From: Acanthococcus lagerstroemiae | Lineage: Eukaryota; Arthropoda; Insecta; Hemiptera; Eriococcidae | Length of the DNA: 64,000 nt | NCBI GenBank assembly: GCA_031841125.1 | Contig: CM063112.1 | Location: forward strand, 19,432,603 to 19,496,602 | Direction of reading: 5' to 3' | Shown: piece after piece, positions 43,830 through 54,389 of the stretch | How positions within the stretch are numbered: position 1 is the stretch's first letter | Layout of the letters: the number at the start of each line of letters is the position of its first letter | Notes under the pieces: generated by a model | What the model saw: only the letters and a program-made list of their open reading frames with translations | What the model was told of the DNA's origin: nothing | Databases searched by the model: none | Translations under genes and position numbers: made by a program

Positions 43830-46296
43830 GACTCGTACTGATCCCCAATCCTCGCCAGTTTTCTACTACTTCTGTAATATCAGTATATTCAATGACGTCA
43901 GCACTATTGTCAGTAGTAGGCATTTTTGAATTTGAGGGCAGCTTATTCTCGTCTGAAGGCTTTGTATCGCTAGTAATGACTGGTGATTTCGGGTTTGATT
44001 TAAGTTTCAAAGCAGGAGACATAGATGAGTCTTGCTCTAGGTAAATGTTTTTGTTTATTAGTGTTGTGCTGTTCTCCAAACGTGCGGGCCAGCTTTCTCC
44101 ACCTTCAGCAGAATCAACGTGTTCAGTAACGCTGCTGGCTCTGCTTTCAATAGGAGGAAGGTTCGTCTCAACATGAGGACGGGCTTCCTTTGCAGAGATT
44201 TTGTCACTGGAGTCGTATCTGTAGCCGTCAGAGGATTTCAGAAGACAGGAATCGCCCAACTGCGACTTCACGTGCTGAATAACAAATTTATCCAATCTTA
44301 TTGGAAGATTTTCGTGTTGAAAAATTCTATTTTTTATTTGATTCATGACGCTTTCTACGGATGCGCTGGACGCGATGGGTGTATCATATTTGAAGTGTGA
44401 TTGCATAATGCCCGACCAGCACGGAAGTAAATCACAGAACTTTAGTAATTTCGAAGCTAACTCAGGACAATAGTGTAAATTATCATGATCACTTTGATAT
44501 TGGTGAAGAGCAGCTTCAAGTTTGACTTCATCATGAATAATTTTTATATCTGCATAAAATGATGACGGTTCCATTACTTCCTTAGGCGCATCATCTCTAA
44601 TTTGAGGAAGATATTCTTCGTCATCAGGATCATCTGGGTCGCTATAGGTATCTTCGGGTGTCTCGTCAATTTCGGGTACAATGTGAGGACGACCAGATAT
44701 TCTTTCACATACATAATTTTTGGCTACTTCACACGGATTCAGTCGTTTGTTAGCAGTTTTCCCTTCAGTTGTGTAAAACGCAATTGCGAAGATGTGTCGA
44801 AGTAACAATTTCACATCACTGTAACTCGTGTTAGTGACCAGAAGCCCAATACTGCGCAAGTATAACTGTTTAAATCTAGGATGGGTCACTCTCTTGAAAC
44901 ACGGCCACGTACTTATGAGGTGCATGATGTGGCATACATCATTACGAATAGCACACGAGGGTATTTCAACATTTTCACCGGACACCGCTGCATGACACAC
45001 TGAAATATATTTACGTAATGTTGAATATTGAGTAAAGGTCTTCGTAGCAGCCATCATGAGTGCTAAAGATTGGTCCATGACGACTGTTTTCGGTGGTCTT
45101 ATGTTTTGCCGTAACCATTCTGACAAAAAGTAACTTATGGCATTATTATTGTGTTGTTCTGATAACATGTGCGCAACAGAAAATTGAGACTTATTCTGAC
45201 GGTCATAAACGACGATTTCATAGAGGAAAATATTGTTAGTTCGCCGCCCAGAAATTAAATTGAATTTCCGAACTAATCCTCCCGTCGCATCTATAGAAAT
45301 CTGCGGAAAATTGGTGTTTTTACAATAGGTTCGGTAATTGTTTGTTTCCAAAGTTGACCAGTAATGAATGTAAAACTTGTCTATACCAACATTACGTAGT
45401 ATCTGATTATAGGGCATTTGTTCTTTTAAGAGTACCAAAGATATCACTGGGTCATCATCTAAAAGCTTCTTCTTTTGGGCCCGACTTTTTGCTGCTCTCA
45501 GGACGTTACCGCTGGGAATAAGGCTGGGTTCGCACTCTTCATAAGACATAAGTTTCTGTGCTTCGCTGCTGCGTATATAAGATGCTGATTTCCTTTGTTT
45601 AATCATCTTTTCCACCATACTATTCTTACGTAAACCAATTAACTTCCTCTTTCTTTCACCTGCACATTCGATGAAAGCTCCTTCGTAAATGCAATCTACG
45701 ATTACAGGATTGTTGGTCTCATAATTCGGTTCAAATAAAATTGAACCTTCAAATTTCGATTGACACGATGAGCAAGTGCCAGTGATTTTCAAGTAGACAC
45801 TTCCGCCTGGTGAAATTTTGTTGCGTTTGTACGCAATGGCACAGGGAAGTCTTGTCGCGGCATAGAATTTTTCATGAACTTTGTCACTCCATACATATGG
45901 TGTTAGAATAGAATAAGATCGTTTTCCTTCTCCATCTCCCTCGTCACGTCGATATAAAACTTCTTTAACTAGTTCAGAGAATTCCTTTCGGGTGAACACC
46001 AAATTGAACTTCCGGGTATCCGTTTCTTTCATCGAAGTATTTGTACTAGAAGAAGATTTAGGGGACGAGATATGAACAGGAATGTCCAATTTCAGCTGGG
46101 ACTGTATATTATGTCTGTTTTCCTTGACGAGCAAATAAGCATATTTGGCGGTAATACGATAACCAAGGTCGACTACAATTTGTTTCCAAATTTGATCACG
46201 TAATCCGGAAGTAGTTAATGAGTTTCTTATTTCTGCTGTGTATCGGGAGAAGACGTGGACAATTTCATCCCAGTCTTTACGTTTCTTGTTCGGCAT
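43777..46296 (-). CDS. MULE-like DDE transposase, 839 codons intact
   Basis: A single ATG-started open frame. The N-terminus (about 8-70) looks like a Myb/MADF-type helical DNA-binding region. C175 and C178 (TCSSCQS) may bind zinc. The catalytic candidates are D336 in QISIDATGGLV, D408 in KTVVMDQSLALM and E648 in SSASVESVMN. VCHIMH (454-459) between the second D and the E resembles the CxxH feature of MULE transposases. An acidic stretch lies at 545-562. The tail after ~690 is low-complexity. The start is supported by a splice-acceptor-like TTTGATTTTAG four bases upstream of the ATG. I recognise the RNase H/DDE pattern but not the exact family; MULE (possibly NOF-like) is best, and KDZ-type is an alternative. 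No flanking TIRs were found, so either a young element or a host-adopted gene is possible. Confidence 0.75.
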   Translation of the reverse strand: MPNKKRKDWDEIVHVFSRYTAEIRNSLTTSGLRDQIWKQIVVDLGYRITAKYAYLLVKENRHNIQSQLKLDIPVHISSPKSSSSTNTSMKETDTRKFNLVFTRKEFSELVKEVLYRRDEGDGEGKRSYSILTPYVWSDKVHEKFYAATRLPCAIAYKRNKISPGGSVYLKITGTCSSCQSKFEGSILFEPNYETNNPVIVDCIYEGAFIECAGERKRKLIGLRKNSMVEKMIKQRKSASYIRSSEAQKLMSYEECEPSLIPSGNVLRAAKSRAQKKKLLDDDPVISLVLLKEQMPYNQILRNVGIDKFYIHYWSTLETNNYRTYCKNTNFPQISIDATGGLVRKFNLISGRRTNNIFLYEIVVYDRQNKSQFSVAHMLSEQHNNNAISYFLSEWLRQNIRPPKTVVMDQSLALMMAATKTFTQYSTLRKYISVCHAAVSGENVEIPSCAIRNDVCHIMHLISTWPCFKRVTHPRFKQLYLRSIGLLVTNTSYSDVKLLLRHIFAIAFYTTEGKTANKRLNPCEVAKNYVCERISGRPHIVPEIDETPEDTYSDPDDPDDEEYLPQIRDDAPKEVMEPSSFYADIKIIHDEVKLEAALHQYQSDHDNLHYCPELASKLLKFCDLLPCWSGIMQSHFKYDTPIASSASVESVMNQIKNRIFQHENLPIRLDKFVIQHVKSQLGDSCLLKSSDGYRYDSSDKISAKEARPHVETNLPPIESRASSVTEHVDSAEGGESWPARLENSTTLINKNIYLEQDSSMSPALKLKSNPKSPVITSDTKPSDENKLPSNSKMPTTDNSADVIEYTDITEVVENWRGLGISTSPKKKKEVIWRETLHFRL
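43816..43828 (-). promoter_or_regulatory. A13 run: candidate frameshift or slippage site
   Basis: Thirteen A residues (on the minus strand) encode lysines 824-827 of the transposase frame. One extra A, two missing A, or a -1 ribosomal slip here would join the transposase frame to the peptidase frame and skip the stop at 43777-43779. The run could also be a sequencing homopolymer error or a real one-base mutation. Confidence 0.6.
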
Positions 46297-46300
46297 TTTC

Positions 46301-47810
46301 CTAAAATCAAAGAATAATGAGATTTACAATTGACACCTCCTATAGCTTTAGCTCAAACTGTATTCCGAAACCAAAGGGAGTAATAGTACCCCTTTTGAAA
46401 AAAGTCTAGTGGTAAATGTATCCATCGTAAGCTAAATTTATTTGCATATTGTGAAACCTAGCTCGGTTTAAAATTGAAAATCTTTAGATATTAAAAAATG
46501 ATCACTACACCCTGTTCATTGAGGTGCCTACTCTCTCACAGCCAGCAATAAACACCGTCAGATTACTGACCACAATGTTTTTCTTGCCTCAAAGTCCGCT
46601 TCTTGCTTCTTGCTTCCTGCCCTTGCTCGGCTTCTACGAACTGCAACCTAGGTGGGCTATAGACTTCTGCGGTAACTTAAAATGTTATTCTTACATCAAC
46701 ATTTGGAACTTTAATCATTCTGTTTACGTAGGGTTGATAAAAATTTGCATTCATATTCACTGTTAACCACTAAAAATATGAGGAACGGTGGGAAATAAGA
46801 AGTTGAAACTCAGATATGTAGTTGCAAGCATATTGTATGCCTACTACATGTGTGTAGAGAAAAAACTTCCAAAAATTTAGGGCTCAAGGGGGTTGAAGGC
46901 TAGGCGCTTGCATAGACGTTCCATCAGACTAAGCCCTTGCAGCACAAGTCAATAATCTGACTGAAAACGGACTGTGATATAAGCTTGTAAAGAAAATCTC
47001 TCTGTCTATCTGTCTTCCTCTTTCTCTGTCTCTCTCTCTTCCCCTGTGATTCCCTACTTACTATATGTTCTTCCAATATCTGAATGGACTAAAGCTCTCC
47101 AAAATCTCATTCTTCAAAAATTTTCAGCACAACAATATCGTCATCTTACTTCTCTTCTCTCCACTACTACTTATATTCTCCCCTCACTTTTCACCTATCT
47201 TTATTTTCCATTTCCTTTGCTTCCTTCCTTACCTTTCACTCCCTATCCTTCCATCCAAAAACTATACATAAATCTCTCAAAAATCTCAGTGTATTATTTC
47301 TCTCTCTCTCTCTCTCTGGCCTCGCCTCGCCCCACACCTTTCCTTTTATCCACCTTCTCACTCATCTCACGCGTCTATCTCTATCTCCCGTCCCACTTTA
47401 CTCCTTTCATAATGATCCACATGTCTTGGTCTAACCATCAGTAACATAGTCAGATAACTACGTATCGCTTCAATAAGCTGAATCCTCTTTTTCTTGCTTC
47501 CTCTCGCCCTTTCTTACCTCCTCCCCATCTCTCACTGTCTCACTTTCTCCGTCTCCCTCTTCCTCTCACTGTTACTCTCCCTCCATATCACACGTTTATC
47601 TCCATCTCCTGCTATTCATCCTTACTTTTCTCCTTCAATCATCCTAGTCTCTCACTAATCATTGTGTCTCAGTTCAGCCATTGGTCAGTAGATCAGACAG
47701 CTTCATTCCAATATCCCGAATCAATCCATAATCTCGGTACTGTTATGAAATTGATGTTAGCGATTTCGAATGACCAAAGAATGAAAATTCGACAGCTAAG
47801 AATTTTATAC
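46301..47810. other. 5' flank of the transposase gene and CT-rich low-complexity DNA
   Basis: 46300-46970 is unique. On the minus strand it may hold an upstream non-coding exon, since the acceptor-like site lies just before the ATG. 46980-47680 is strongly CT-rich on the plus strand (runs of TCTC and CTCTGTCTC). It includes a loose repeat of CTCTCACTC, CGTTTATCTCCATCTCC-like text at about 47350-47450 and 47580-47700. The plus-strand open frame 47046-47444 is a product of this composition. Confidence 0.4.
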
Positions 47811-47814
47811 TTAC

Positions 47815-48075
47815 TGAAATCTAACGAATTGTGAACCAACTGCGTAGGTCAGATGTTTAACGAACTCGGTGAGTCTGGGTTCTTCTACGGCCCTGGTAAC
47901 GTTGAAACGGCGGTATACGCTCTCAACATATACAAGTCGATCTATAAAGCCGAGAACATTTATTAACCCTTTCAGTAGCGAGAATGTTCCATCCATAGGG
48001 GAATGTTTATTTTCATTGATTATGATAGCGACTACTAATCCAACAGACATGATGCATAAATTGCCTTACTAACCC
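47815..48075 (-). CDS. Possible 5' coding exon of an unidentified host gene
   Basis: On the minus strand a pyrimidine-rich stretch ending ATTCAG precedes the exon. The ATG is at 48050, and 78 codons stay open to a strong splice donor: the exon ends TTTCA and is followed by GTAAGTATA. The apparent stop of this frame falls inside the donor. The peptide is well balanced, starting with hydrophobic SVGLVVAIII and containing LLKGLINVLGFIDRLVYVE and TEFVKHLTYAVGSQFVRF. A membrane or secreted protein is possible. No family is recognised, and the next exon was not found in the window on this strand. Confidence 0.45.
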
Positions 48076-48441
48076 CTGAATTTCAGTAGGAAATGGGAAA
48101 AGAAAATTTCAAATTTCCTACTTTAATTTTGAGTGGAATCGATTGGGACATGCACTGATTATTGTAGAACAGAAGAGCCTCAAGAAAATATAAAAATTTT
48201 TTCTTAATCGCCGCTTTTACGATTCTCTAAATATTATAGTAGGAAAACTGTGTTTTGTATGACGATGACAGAATAACCCAATGCCGACGAATGATTTTCA
48301 AAACTATGAATTATTCCTCCTTACGATTTTGGAATTTTTGGAAAATTTTTTCAATGACATAATTGTCAGGTGCTTTTTATTGAAACATTTAGAAAAGTAT
48401 TCTGTTAAAGCGAATTTTGTAGTAGGAAACTCAGAACTTGG

Positions 48442-48573
48442 CACGAAGGAGCGTGCAGCATGTGAGGATGCATGAAGGAGCGTGCAAGATGTGAGAATGC
48501 ACGAAGGAGCGTGCAAGATGTGAGAATGCACGAAGGAGCGTGCAAGATATGAGAATGCACGAAGGAGCGTGCA
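48442..48573. repeat. 29-bp tandem repeat, 4.5 units
   Basis: CACGAAGGAGCGTGCAAGAT followed by GTGAGAATG repeats at 48442, 48471, 48500, 48529 and 48558, the last partial. Units are almost identical. GCACG and CGTGC ends give each unit short inverted sequences. Confidence 0.92.
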
Positions 48574-48579
48574 TATCAG

Positions 48580-49428
48580 CATATTCTGTATTTGCACGAT
48601 GGTAGCGTGCATACAGTAGCTGGTGCTAACAGTGATTATAATCACCAGTTGTGGAGGAATAGGTATTACTGCACATGTGCAATTTTTTAGGGTTGTTGGG
48701 TACGGGTACAAGTACTTTGTACTTTTTCATATTTTATAGTAGTCACCTGCTACCAATTTCTTGATTAATGAAAATGATGGTCCTCGTCCTCTCGGAAATG
48801 GAAAGTTGGAATGTACTGATTCGGCGCCCGGCGGTGTTCTGTTCTTCCAACTGCAGCAGCGACCAGCTTCCTTAATATATCGTCGCAATTAGTGAACTTG
48901 ATATGAGGAAGTCTTCGACATTCACTCGTATTTATATAAAATTATCTTCAAAACTATGCAACTGCCTATTTATCGCTCAGATAACCATATAAAAACATGA
49001 ATACGACAATGGAACATTTCGGTGATATTGTTGCGCAAACAACTGTATTAAACAAACATCAACGCTCAATCAAGTATAGTATGCGACAGATATTAAGAGT
49101 TATTTTAAAAAACTGATGTAGCGAAACCCGAGGTTTCTATTGGCTGGCTGAAGTAAATCTGACAAAATGTACCGTCCATGATGCATTGCGGGATTGTTGG
49201 AATCATTGTGGAAAATGAAATTAACGATACAAATATCAAAAACTGTTTAACTAATGAGAATCTTTCACTTTATTTTTAACATTGAATAATGTTTAAGCCA
49301 TCATGACGTCATCAGCCGAAATCAAAGTACGAATGGTTTTTTTACGGTGTGTTGATTAAAACATTATTCAATGCGTTTTAATTTTATCCAAGGATCAAAA
49401 TAGATCTACAACGAGGAGCGAAGCGACG
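48580..49428. other. Intergenic DNA, no gene seen
   Basis: Contains a 13-bp inverted repeat, CATTGAATAATGT at about 49281 and ACATTATTCAATG at about 49361, flanking an ATGACGTCAT palindrome (about 49302-49311). The arrangement is small and may be chance. GAGGAGCGAAGCGACGAG at 49414-49431 borders the LINE tail. Confidence 0.4.
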
Positions 49429-49590
49429 AGTTTTATTTTATTATTATTATTTTATTATTAGAAATGTATTTATTGAGCCCCTTTTACGACAGCCCATGGG
49501 CCAGTAACAGTGACGGGGCTTATAAAAAAAACTATTTACAATCTTACAATAATCTAAGAGAAAGAAAAATAAACTTAATAAAAAGAAGAA

Positions 49591-49610
49591 AAAAAAAAAA
49601 AAAAAAAAAA
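49591..49610. repeat. Poly-A run
   Basis: About 20 consecutive A residues within the LINE 3' region (T-run on the LINE strand). The length is likely to be imprecise in any assembly. Confidence 0.8.
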
Positions 49611-49824
49611 CATAGTAATAATAAGATTAAGACAAACAATAAGAACCTGAGTCAGCGGTGCGAGGAGGAAGGGAGCGGGGCGGAGCAGGAGGGTTGCGCA
49701 TCCATTCATTTCCTCTTGATTTATTTTGTTTTATTCTTGTTTTATTCCTGTGCGAGGATTTGAAGTATTGTGTTCTAAAGTATTCTTTTTTTGTTGCGAG
49801 TGTGTCGATTTCCGGGTTTACTAT

Positions 49825-49876
49825 TTCAAGCTTATTGTATTCAAGCTTATTGTGTTCAAGCTTATTGTATTCAAGC
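49825..49876. repeat. 15-bp repeat within the LINE C-terminus
   Basis: TTCAAGCTTATTGTA repeats in phase at 49825, 49840, 49855 and 49870 (partial). On the LINE strand it encodes YNKLE repeats. The period is a multiple of three. Confidence 0.9.
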
Positions 49877-51472
49877 ATGACTCTATTCAGCGGAGCATTC
49901 CAGAACTGAAACGTTCGGCCGCTATGGGAGTAAACAACTGTTTTTTTTTTGCACTTTTTTCCAGGGACATAGATATTAACTCGTTGCAATAGAAAGAAGA
50001 GTCAACTTTTCCATGAACCAAATCATGTAACCAGAGTAAGGCGGTATATTTTCTCCTGTCCTCTAAAGTTGTGAGTTCGTAACCCCGGATTAGCTCATTA
50101 TAATTCACTGTGGGATCATAGTATTCAAAATCTTTATAGTACAAAAATCTTAGAAATCGCTTTTGTATTTCTCAATCTGTTTTATTTGAGTTATAGTAGT
50201 TGGATTCCATACGTTTGCTACAAAGTCTAAGTGAGATCTTACTAAGGAGTAATATAAAATTTTTAGAGTATCCGTATTGCTGAGGTGTTGGAGTTTTTCA
50301 TTATAAATCCATATTACGTTTAGCTTTTCTTATTACTGACATGATGTGATTTCGATACGTTAATTCCTTATCTAAGATAACCCAAGATCTCGAATTTGGT
50401 CAAATTTGCTCAGAGGAATTGATTTTATGGTATAATGATGCATCCTTGGGTCCTTTTTGTGAGTAATGTAATCTGCGCACATTTTCTACGTTAAGTGGTA
50501 GTTTATTCTCTTCACTCCAGGCTACTTATGCATTCAGATCCTCTGTAGATAGTACGGGTCATTATCATTCAGAATTTTACGATAGAGTTTGATATCATCA
50601 GCAATATATTGGAATGTTCAATTGTTTTTGCAATGTCGTTGATATATAAAAGGAAGAGGTAGGGTCCAAGTTTGACCTTGAGGAACTCCAGAGGGACAGT
50701 GGTAAGGCTGAGAGCATGTTCCTCTGTAGACCACGAATTGTTTCCTCCCTCCCAGATATGACGAGAACAATATCTTTAGTGATTCTGAGAATCCGACAGT
50801 TTCTAGTTTATTTAGCAAGATTTGATGATTTACCTTATCAAACGCTTTCTGGAAATCCGTGTATATTACATCAACCTGTTCTCGCTTATCAAATGCTTCA
50901 TATATATTCTCTACCAGTTCTAACTGATTCGTTTGTACATGCGTCCTGTCATGAAGCATGTTGCCATGCGATATTATACCACGGGTTTGGCGGCTGAGTT
51001 TTGTGAATGATACGGACTCAAAGATTTTAGCTGGAGTTGTAAGAGAGCTTTGGTCTATAGTTAGCTACGTCTGAAGTTCCTGTTCCTTTCGGGATAGGAA
51101 TCACTTTTGATGTTTTCCAGAGGATAGGAAAAGTTGTGGTGCTAATTACTAAATTGAATATGTACTTAATGGTTCTATTAAAAAGCTTCGACAGGCTTTA
51201 TATACATAAGGCGGAACATGATCTGGTCCTAAGCATTTCTTTGGTCGCATCGTCTGTATTGCTTCTTCAACCTCTTTCATGGAAATACTTTTGATATTTA
51301 CATTGTCGTAGCATGGGGCAAGAATTGACAATTTTGGCGAGCTACTGTCAATACCAAGAAAAGTGTTCAGCAAATGCTTTAGTAATTGGGCTGAGGTTAC
51401 TAAATTTTCGTTTCCATACCGCATCAGAGACTGATGGGTATTCTCAATTGTCTTCCCTTGATGAAGGCCCAA
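49840..51472 (-). pseudogene. LINE linker, reverse transcriptase and C-terminus, broken
   Basis: 51472-51149 reads MRPKKCLGPDHVPPYVYKAC (the K-x-GPD-x-P RT entry motif). 50959-50618 reads VDVIYTDFQKAFDKVNHQILL and YHCPSGVPQG, after which a frameshift disrupts the frame. FQYIADDIKLYRKI (about 50550-50600) keeps the catalytic ADD. The C-terminal open frame 50144-49887 reads YYKDFEYYDPTVNYNELIRG and RKYTALLWLHDLVHG. The three pieces lie in different frames. Confidence 0.85.
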
Positions 51473-51909
51473 AATGTTTGAGGCTTCATCTGCAGATCGG
51501 TTTCAGCGTTTTTAATGTAACTTTCATACGCTTTCTTTATTAATTTTTTGCTGCGTGCGCGAAAGAGACTTATATTGGTCATTAAAAAAAGTAAATCCTG
51601 TTTTCTTAAATTATGCTCTGAACTTCTTTTTATTCTTAATCGTTTGAATAATTTCCTGCGTGAACCATGGAGGATACTTACTTTTAGCGTTAGTACGAGT
51701 TTTTAACGGGGGACTGTTTTTTGAATAATATTTTGTATTTTATTTTGGAAAAATTCTGTTGCTGCATGCACATCCTATATTCGATACAGCGAAGTCCATT
51801 TTAAGTTTTTAATCCATCATACATGGCTAGAAAGTTGCTCTGGAATAGTCTAAGATACCTGAGACAGGTGCCTCTCTTGTCCATTTTTTATACGTTTAAG
51901 GGATTCATA

Positions 51910-52625
51910 TCAGAAATTCTGAACGACACTGCCAGGTGGATGGTATGGGTCCACGGGATTTACTAAGGCTTCATCTCGAATGACTATTGCTTCAGGAAGA
52001 TTACTGAAAACTAAATCTAGTAATTTATTCTGATGATTGAAAATTTTGTTAACAGAATTCAGTCCAGCTATGTCAGTCAGGTCGTATAGTTCAACACTTC
52101 TAGCATCTTGTACTATTCCATCATTTTTATACTCAGCATAAGCAAATGAGCGAATATTGAAGTCTCCAAGAATCAGGAGTGTACCCAGCAACTGCTAAAT
52201 CGATAATTTGCACCTATTTTTCTGTACTCATATTCAGAGGTATAGGAGGAAAGTAAAACAATCCCACATAGATTGTTTCACAGTTGATGACGCATCGTAT
52301 CCACATTGCTCACAGTTCATACTGGAAGCTCCAAGGTGGTCATCCTCTCCGTTGAATATAATTTTTTATGCCAATAGAAGTCCTCCCCCCCTCCCCCTGG
52401 AACACCCAGACACTTTCTTTTTCCTGTCCTCTCGGAAACCATATTTCGTGAATCAAATCGCTCATTCGTATTTTATTTCTGTGTTTAACCAGGATTCTGT
52501 GATTGCTATAACATATAATCGTTTGCTAACGCACGCATAAGTAGAATCGTTTATTTTGGTTCTCAATCCCCGCGCATTTTGATAAAACAAAGTTTTAGCT
52601 ATTAGGCAGTAACATAATACTAGAA
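51910..52625 (-). pseudogene. LINE AP-endonuclease remnant
   Basis: The first piece (52610-52465) reads FYQNARGLRTKINDS and LYVIAITESWLN, with the ET-W catalytic motif. The second (52191-51910) reads LLILGDFNIRSFAY and LLDLVFSNL, with the GDFN motif and the following conserved region. Frameshifts separate them. This is the endonuclease of the LINE at 49429-52665. Confidence 0.85.
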
Positions 52626-52665
52626 CAGCCGCCCGCCCCTCCCCCTGCCCACGCCACACACCACT

Positions 52666-54126
52666 GACTCTTATTCAGTTATTAGTACTGTGTACATAAA
52701 AATATACCGTACGTTTGAAAATCCACGAAAAAATGAAATACCCTACCTGCATTCATCAACACCATCCAGGTAGGGGAAAAAACAACGGTCGAAAAGAGTT
52801 CGACCCTTCTTTTTATTCACCCTACTGCTTTCCATTTTCGAATTCCTGTAGTCGTGTGTTGTTCATCATATGGTGCAGTCAGTTTTCGTTAAGTTTCGTT
52901 GCGAGTAAATGTAATGCAACTGAGATCTTCTTATAATTTAATGGGGCCTATAATTTTTCAGTCAAAGCTGAAACTAATGTAGCAATTCTTACTTTCATAA
53001 AATTGGGAGTAATTATATTTTCATAGGCCTATATATTTATATCGTCATTAATTTTAAATTTTTCCCCCCTACCCAATTCAATCTGCTTCAGCAAACGTAA
53101 TATAAGAAATTGTATACATTTATAAATTGAAATGAAGAAAGAAACGCACTTGGTTCACCTCCATGTAATATTTAAGTAAGTAAATGTAGATAATTTATTT
53201 GCACTAAATTTAAGTTATCTTTTTAAAAACATCGTAAGTCAGAAACAGACTTTTGTGTCAATAGCATCACGTAAGCATCCACTGTACTAGAAAAAGAACG
53301 AATATTTCAGATTGATGGTATGCATTAACGCGATCTGTGTATGGAATCGGGAACAAATCACGTTCTATACTTATAACTTCTAGGAAGCCAAGATGGAAAA
53401 CAACACCCGCGTATGGTAATATAAGTGTGCGTTCATTATTGTGCCTGTGGGCCCTACTACTACTCGCAGATATAGTATGGTTACAGTTTTGGGTTTCATA
53501 AGCTAGTGAATAATTTATCCCATACAACAGTATGCGCATCCGCATTCTCTCGCAGAAGCAACCAGTCAACTACACGGATGAGTTAGTAGGACCACCAGCT
53601 TCCAGTGATGTGCGGGAAACCTCTGCTGATTAATGCCGTTGCCAGCGCAGCTCGGGATTGACAATCTGCCGGATTTACAACGAACATTATTTGATAAAAG
53701 GTTCTTTTCAGAGCGGCAAAATTTCTTTTCAACCTTCTGTAGTCTTTACGCTATCTGTGTTTTCTGTCTGCATGATGTTCTTTGTCAATAGTAGCTAGAA
53801 ATACTTTGTGTAGGGTTTTTGCTTGGCAGTATGGGGTGGGATTGTGTGTAATATAGTGTTATATATTGCGTATCTTGTAAAGCTGTGAGTTAGCCGAATA
53901 GTTTGTCGCGGTTTCCCGGCGATTTCGCAGGGACCGAAATGCCGGCTATAGACGTATCGCATTTGCGAAAAATGAAACAAAATGCGAAATCACTCTGTAT
54001 ACATTCATCGCGTTTCATCCGATTTTCGCGTTCTTCAGTTTCACAAATTGAGTGGAAAAAAACACAAGACCATACAGAAAGATAGGAACAGTCGTGTACT
54101 TGTTGATTGACATGTCGGTCCATTTC
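52666..54126. other. Unique DNA, no gene seen
   Basis: Only short open frames without recognisable content (53267-53569 and 53795-53980, minus). No transposon ends were found. Confidence 0.4.
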
Positions 54127-54385
54127 GCTGTACCCCCCTCCGCCTCCCATTTGAGATACGGGGCTGAAACTTTTGTATATGGTTGTTAATCGTTTGTATA
54201 GTTCAAATTTTGTTTGTATATATCCCCTTCCCCAGCTATATTGAAAAACGCTAGGGTACAGGGATAGGTATACCCCCCCCCATATGATTTACGGGAGCAA
54301 TTTTGTATTTGGTTGTAATTCTTTTGTTGCGTTTGTATAATCCAAATTTTCGTTTGTATACATCCGTTCCTCGCTATCCACTCCA
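54127..54385. repeat. ~139-bp tandem repeat, two diverged units
   Basis: Units start at about 54130 and 54269. Shared words in order: ACCCCCC, ATTTGAGATACGGG/ATTTACGGG, TTTTGTAT(A/T)TGGTTGT, GTTTGTATA, CAAATTTT, GTTTGTATA-ATCC, and C-C-GCTAT. Confidence 0.7.
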
Positions 54386-54389
54386 TGAA

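Larger units (their letters stand above)
49429..52665 (-). mobile_element. CR1/Jockey-type LINE, near full ORF2 length, broken
   Basis: On the minus strand the order is endonuclease, linker, RT, C-terminal domain, 3' region with AATAAATACATT, and an AATAAT tail at 49429-49460. The protein is split by frameshifts and stops, so it is inactive. The 5' end is uncertain; the first readable motif is at about 52600. No target duplication was found. Confidence 0.85.

Noticed and set aside
44119..44805. Plus-strand frames across the transposase gene
   Set aside because: They are antisense to the intact 839-codon frame and carry no recognised domain.
47046..47444. 132-codon plus-strand frame
   Set aside because: It lies in CT-rich low-complexity DNA and encodes only serine, leucine, proline and phenylalanine runs.
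48442..48573. Possible CRISPR array from 29-bp repeats
   Set aside because: Units abut directly with no spacers. It is a minisatellite.
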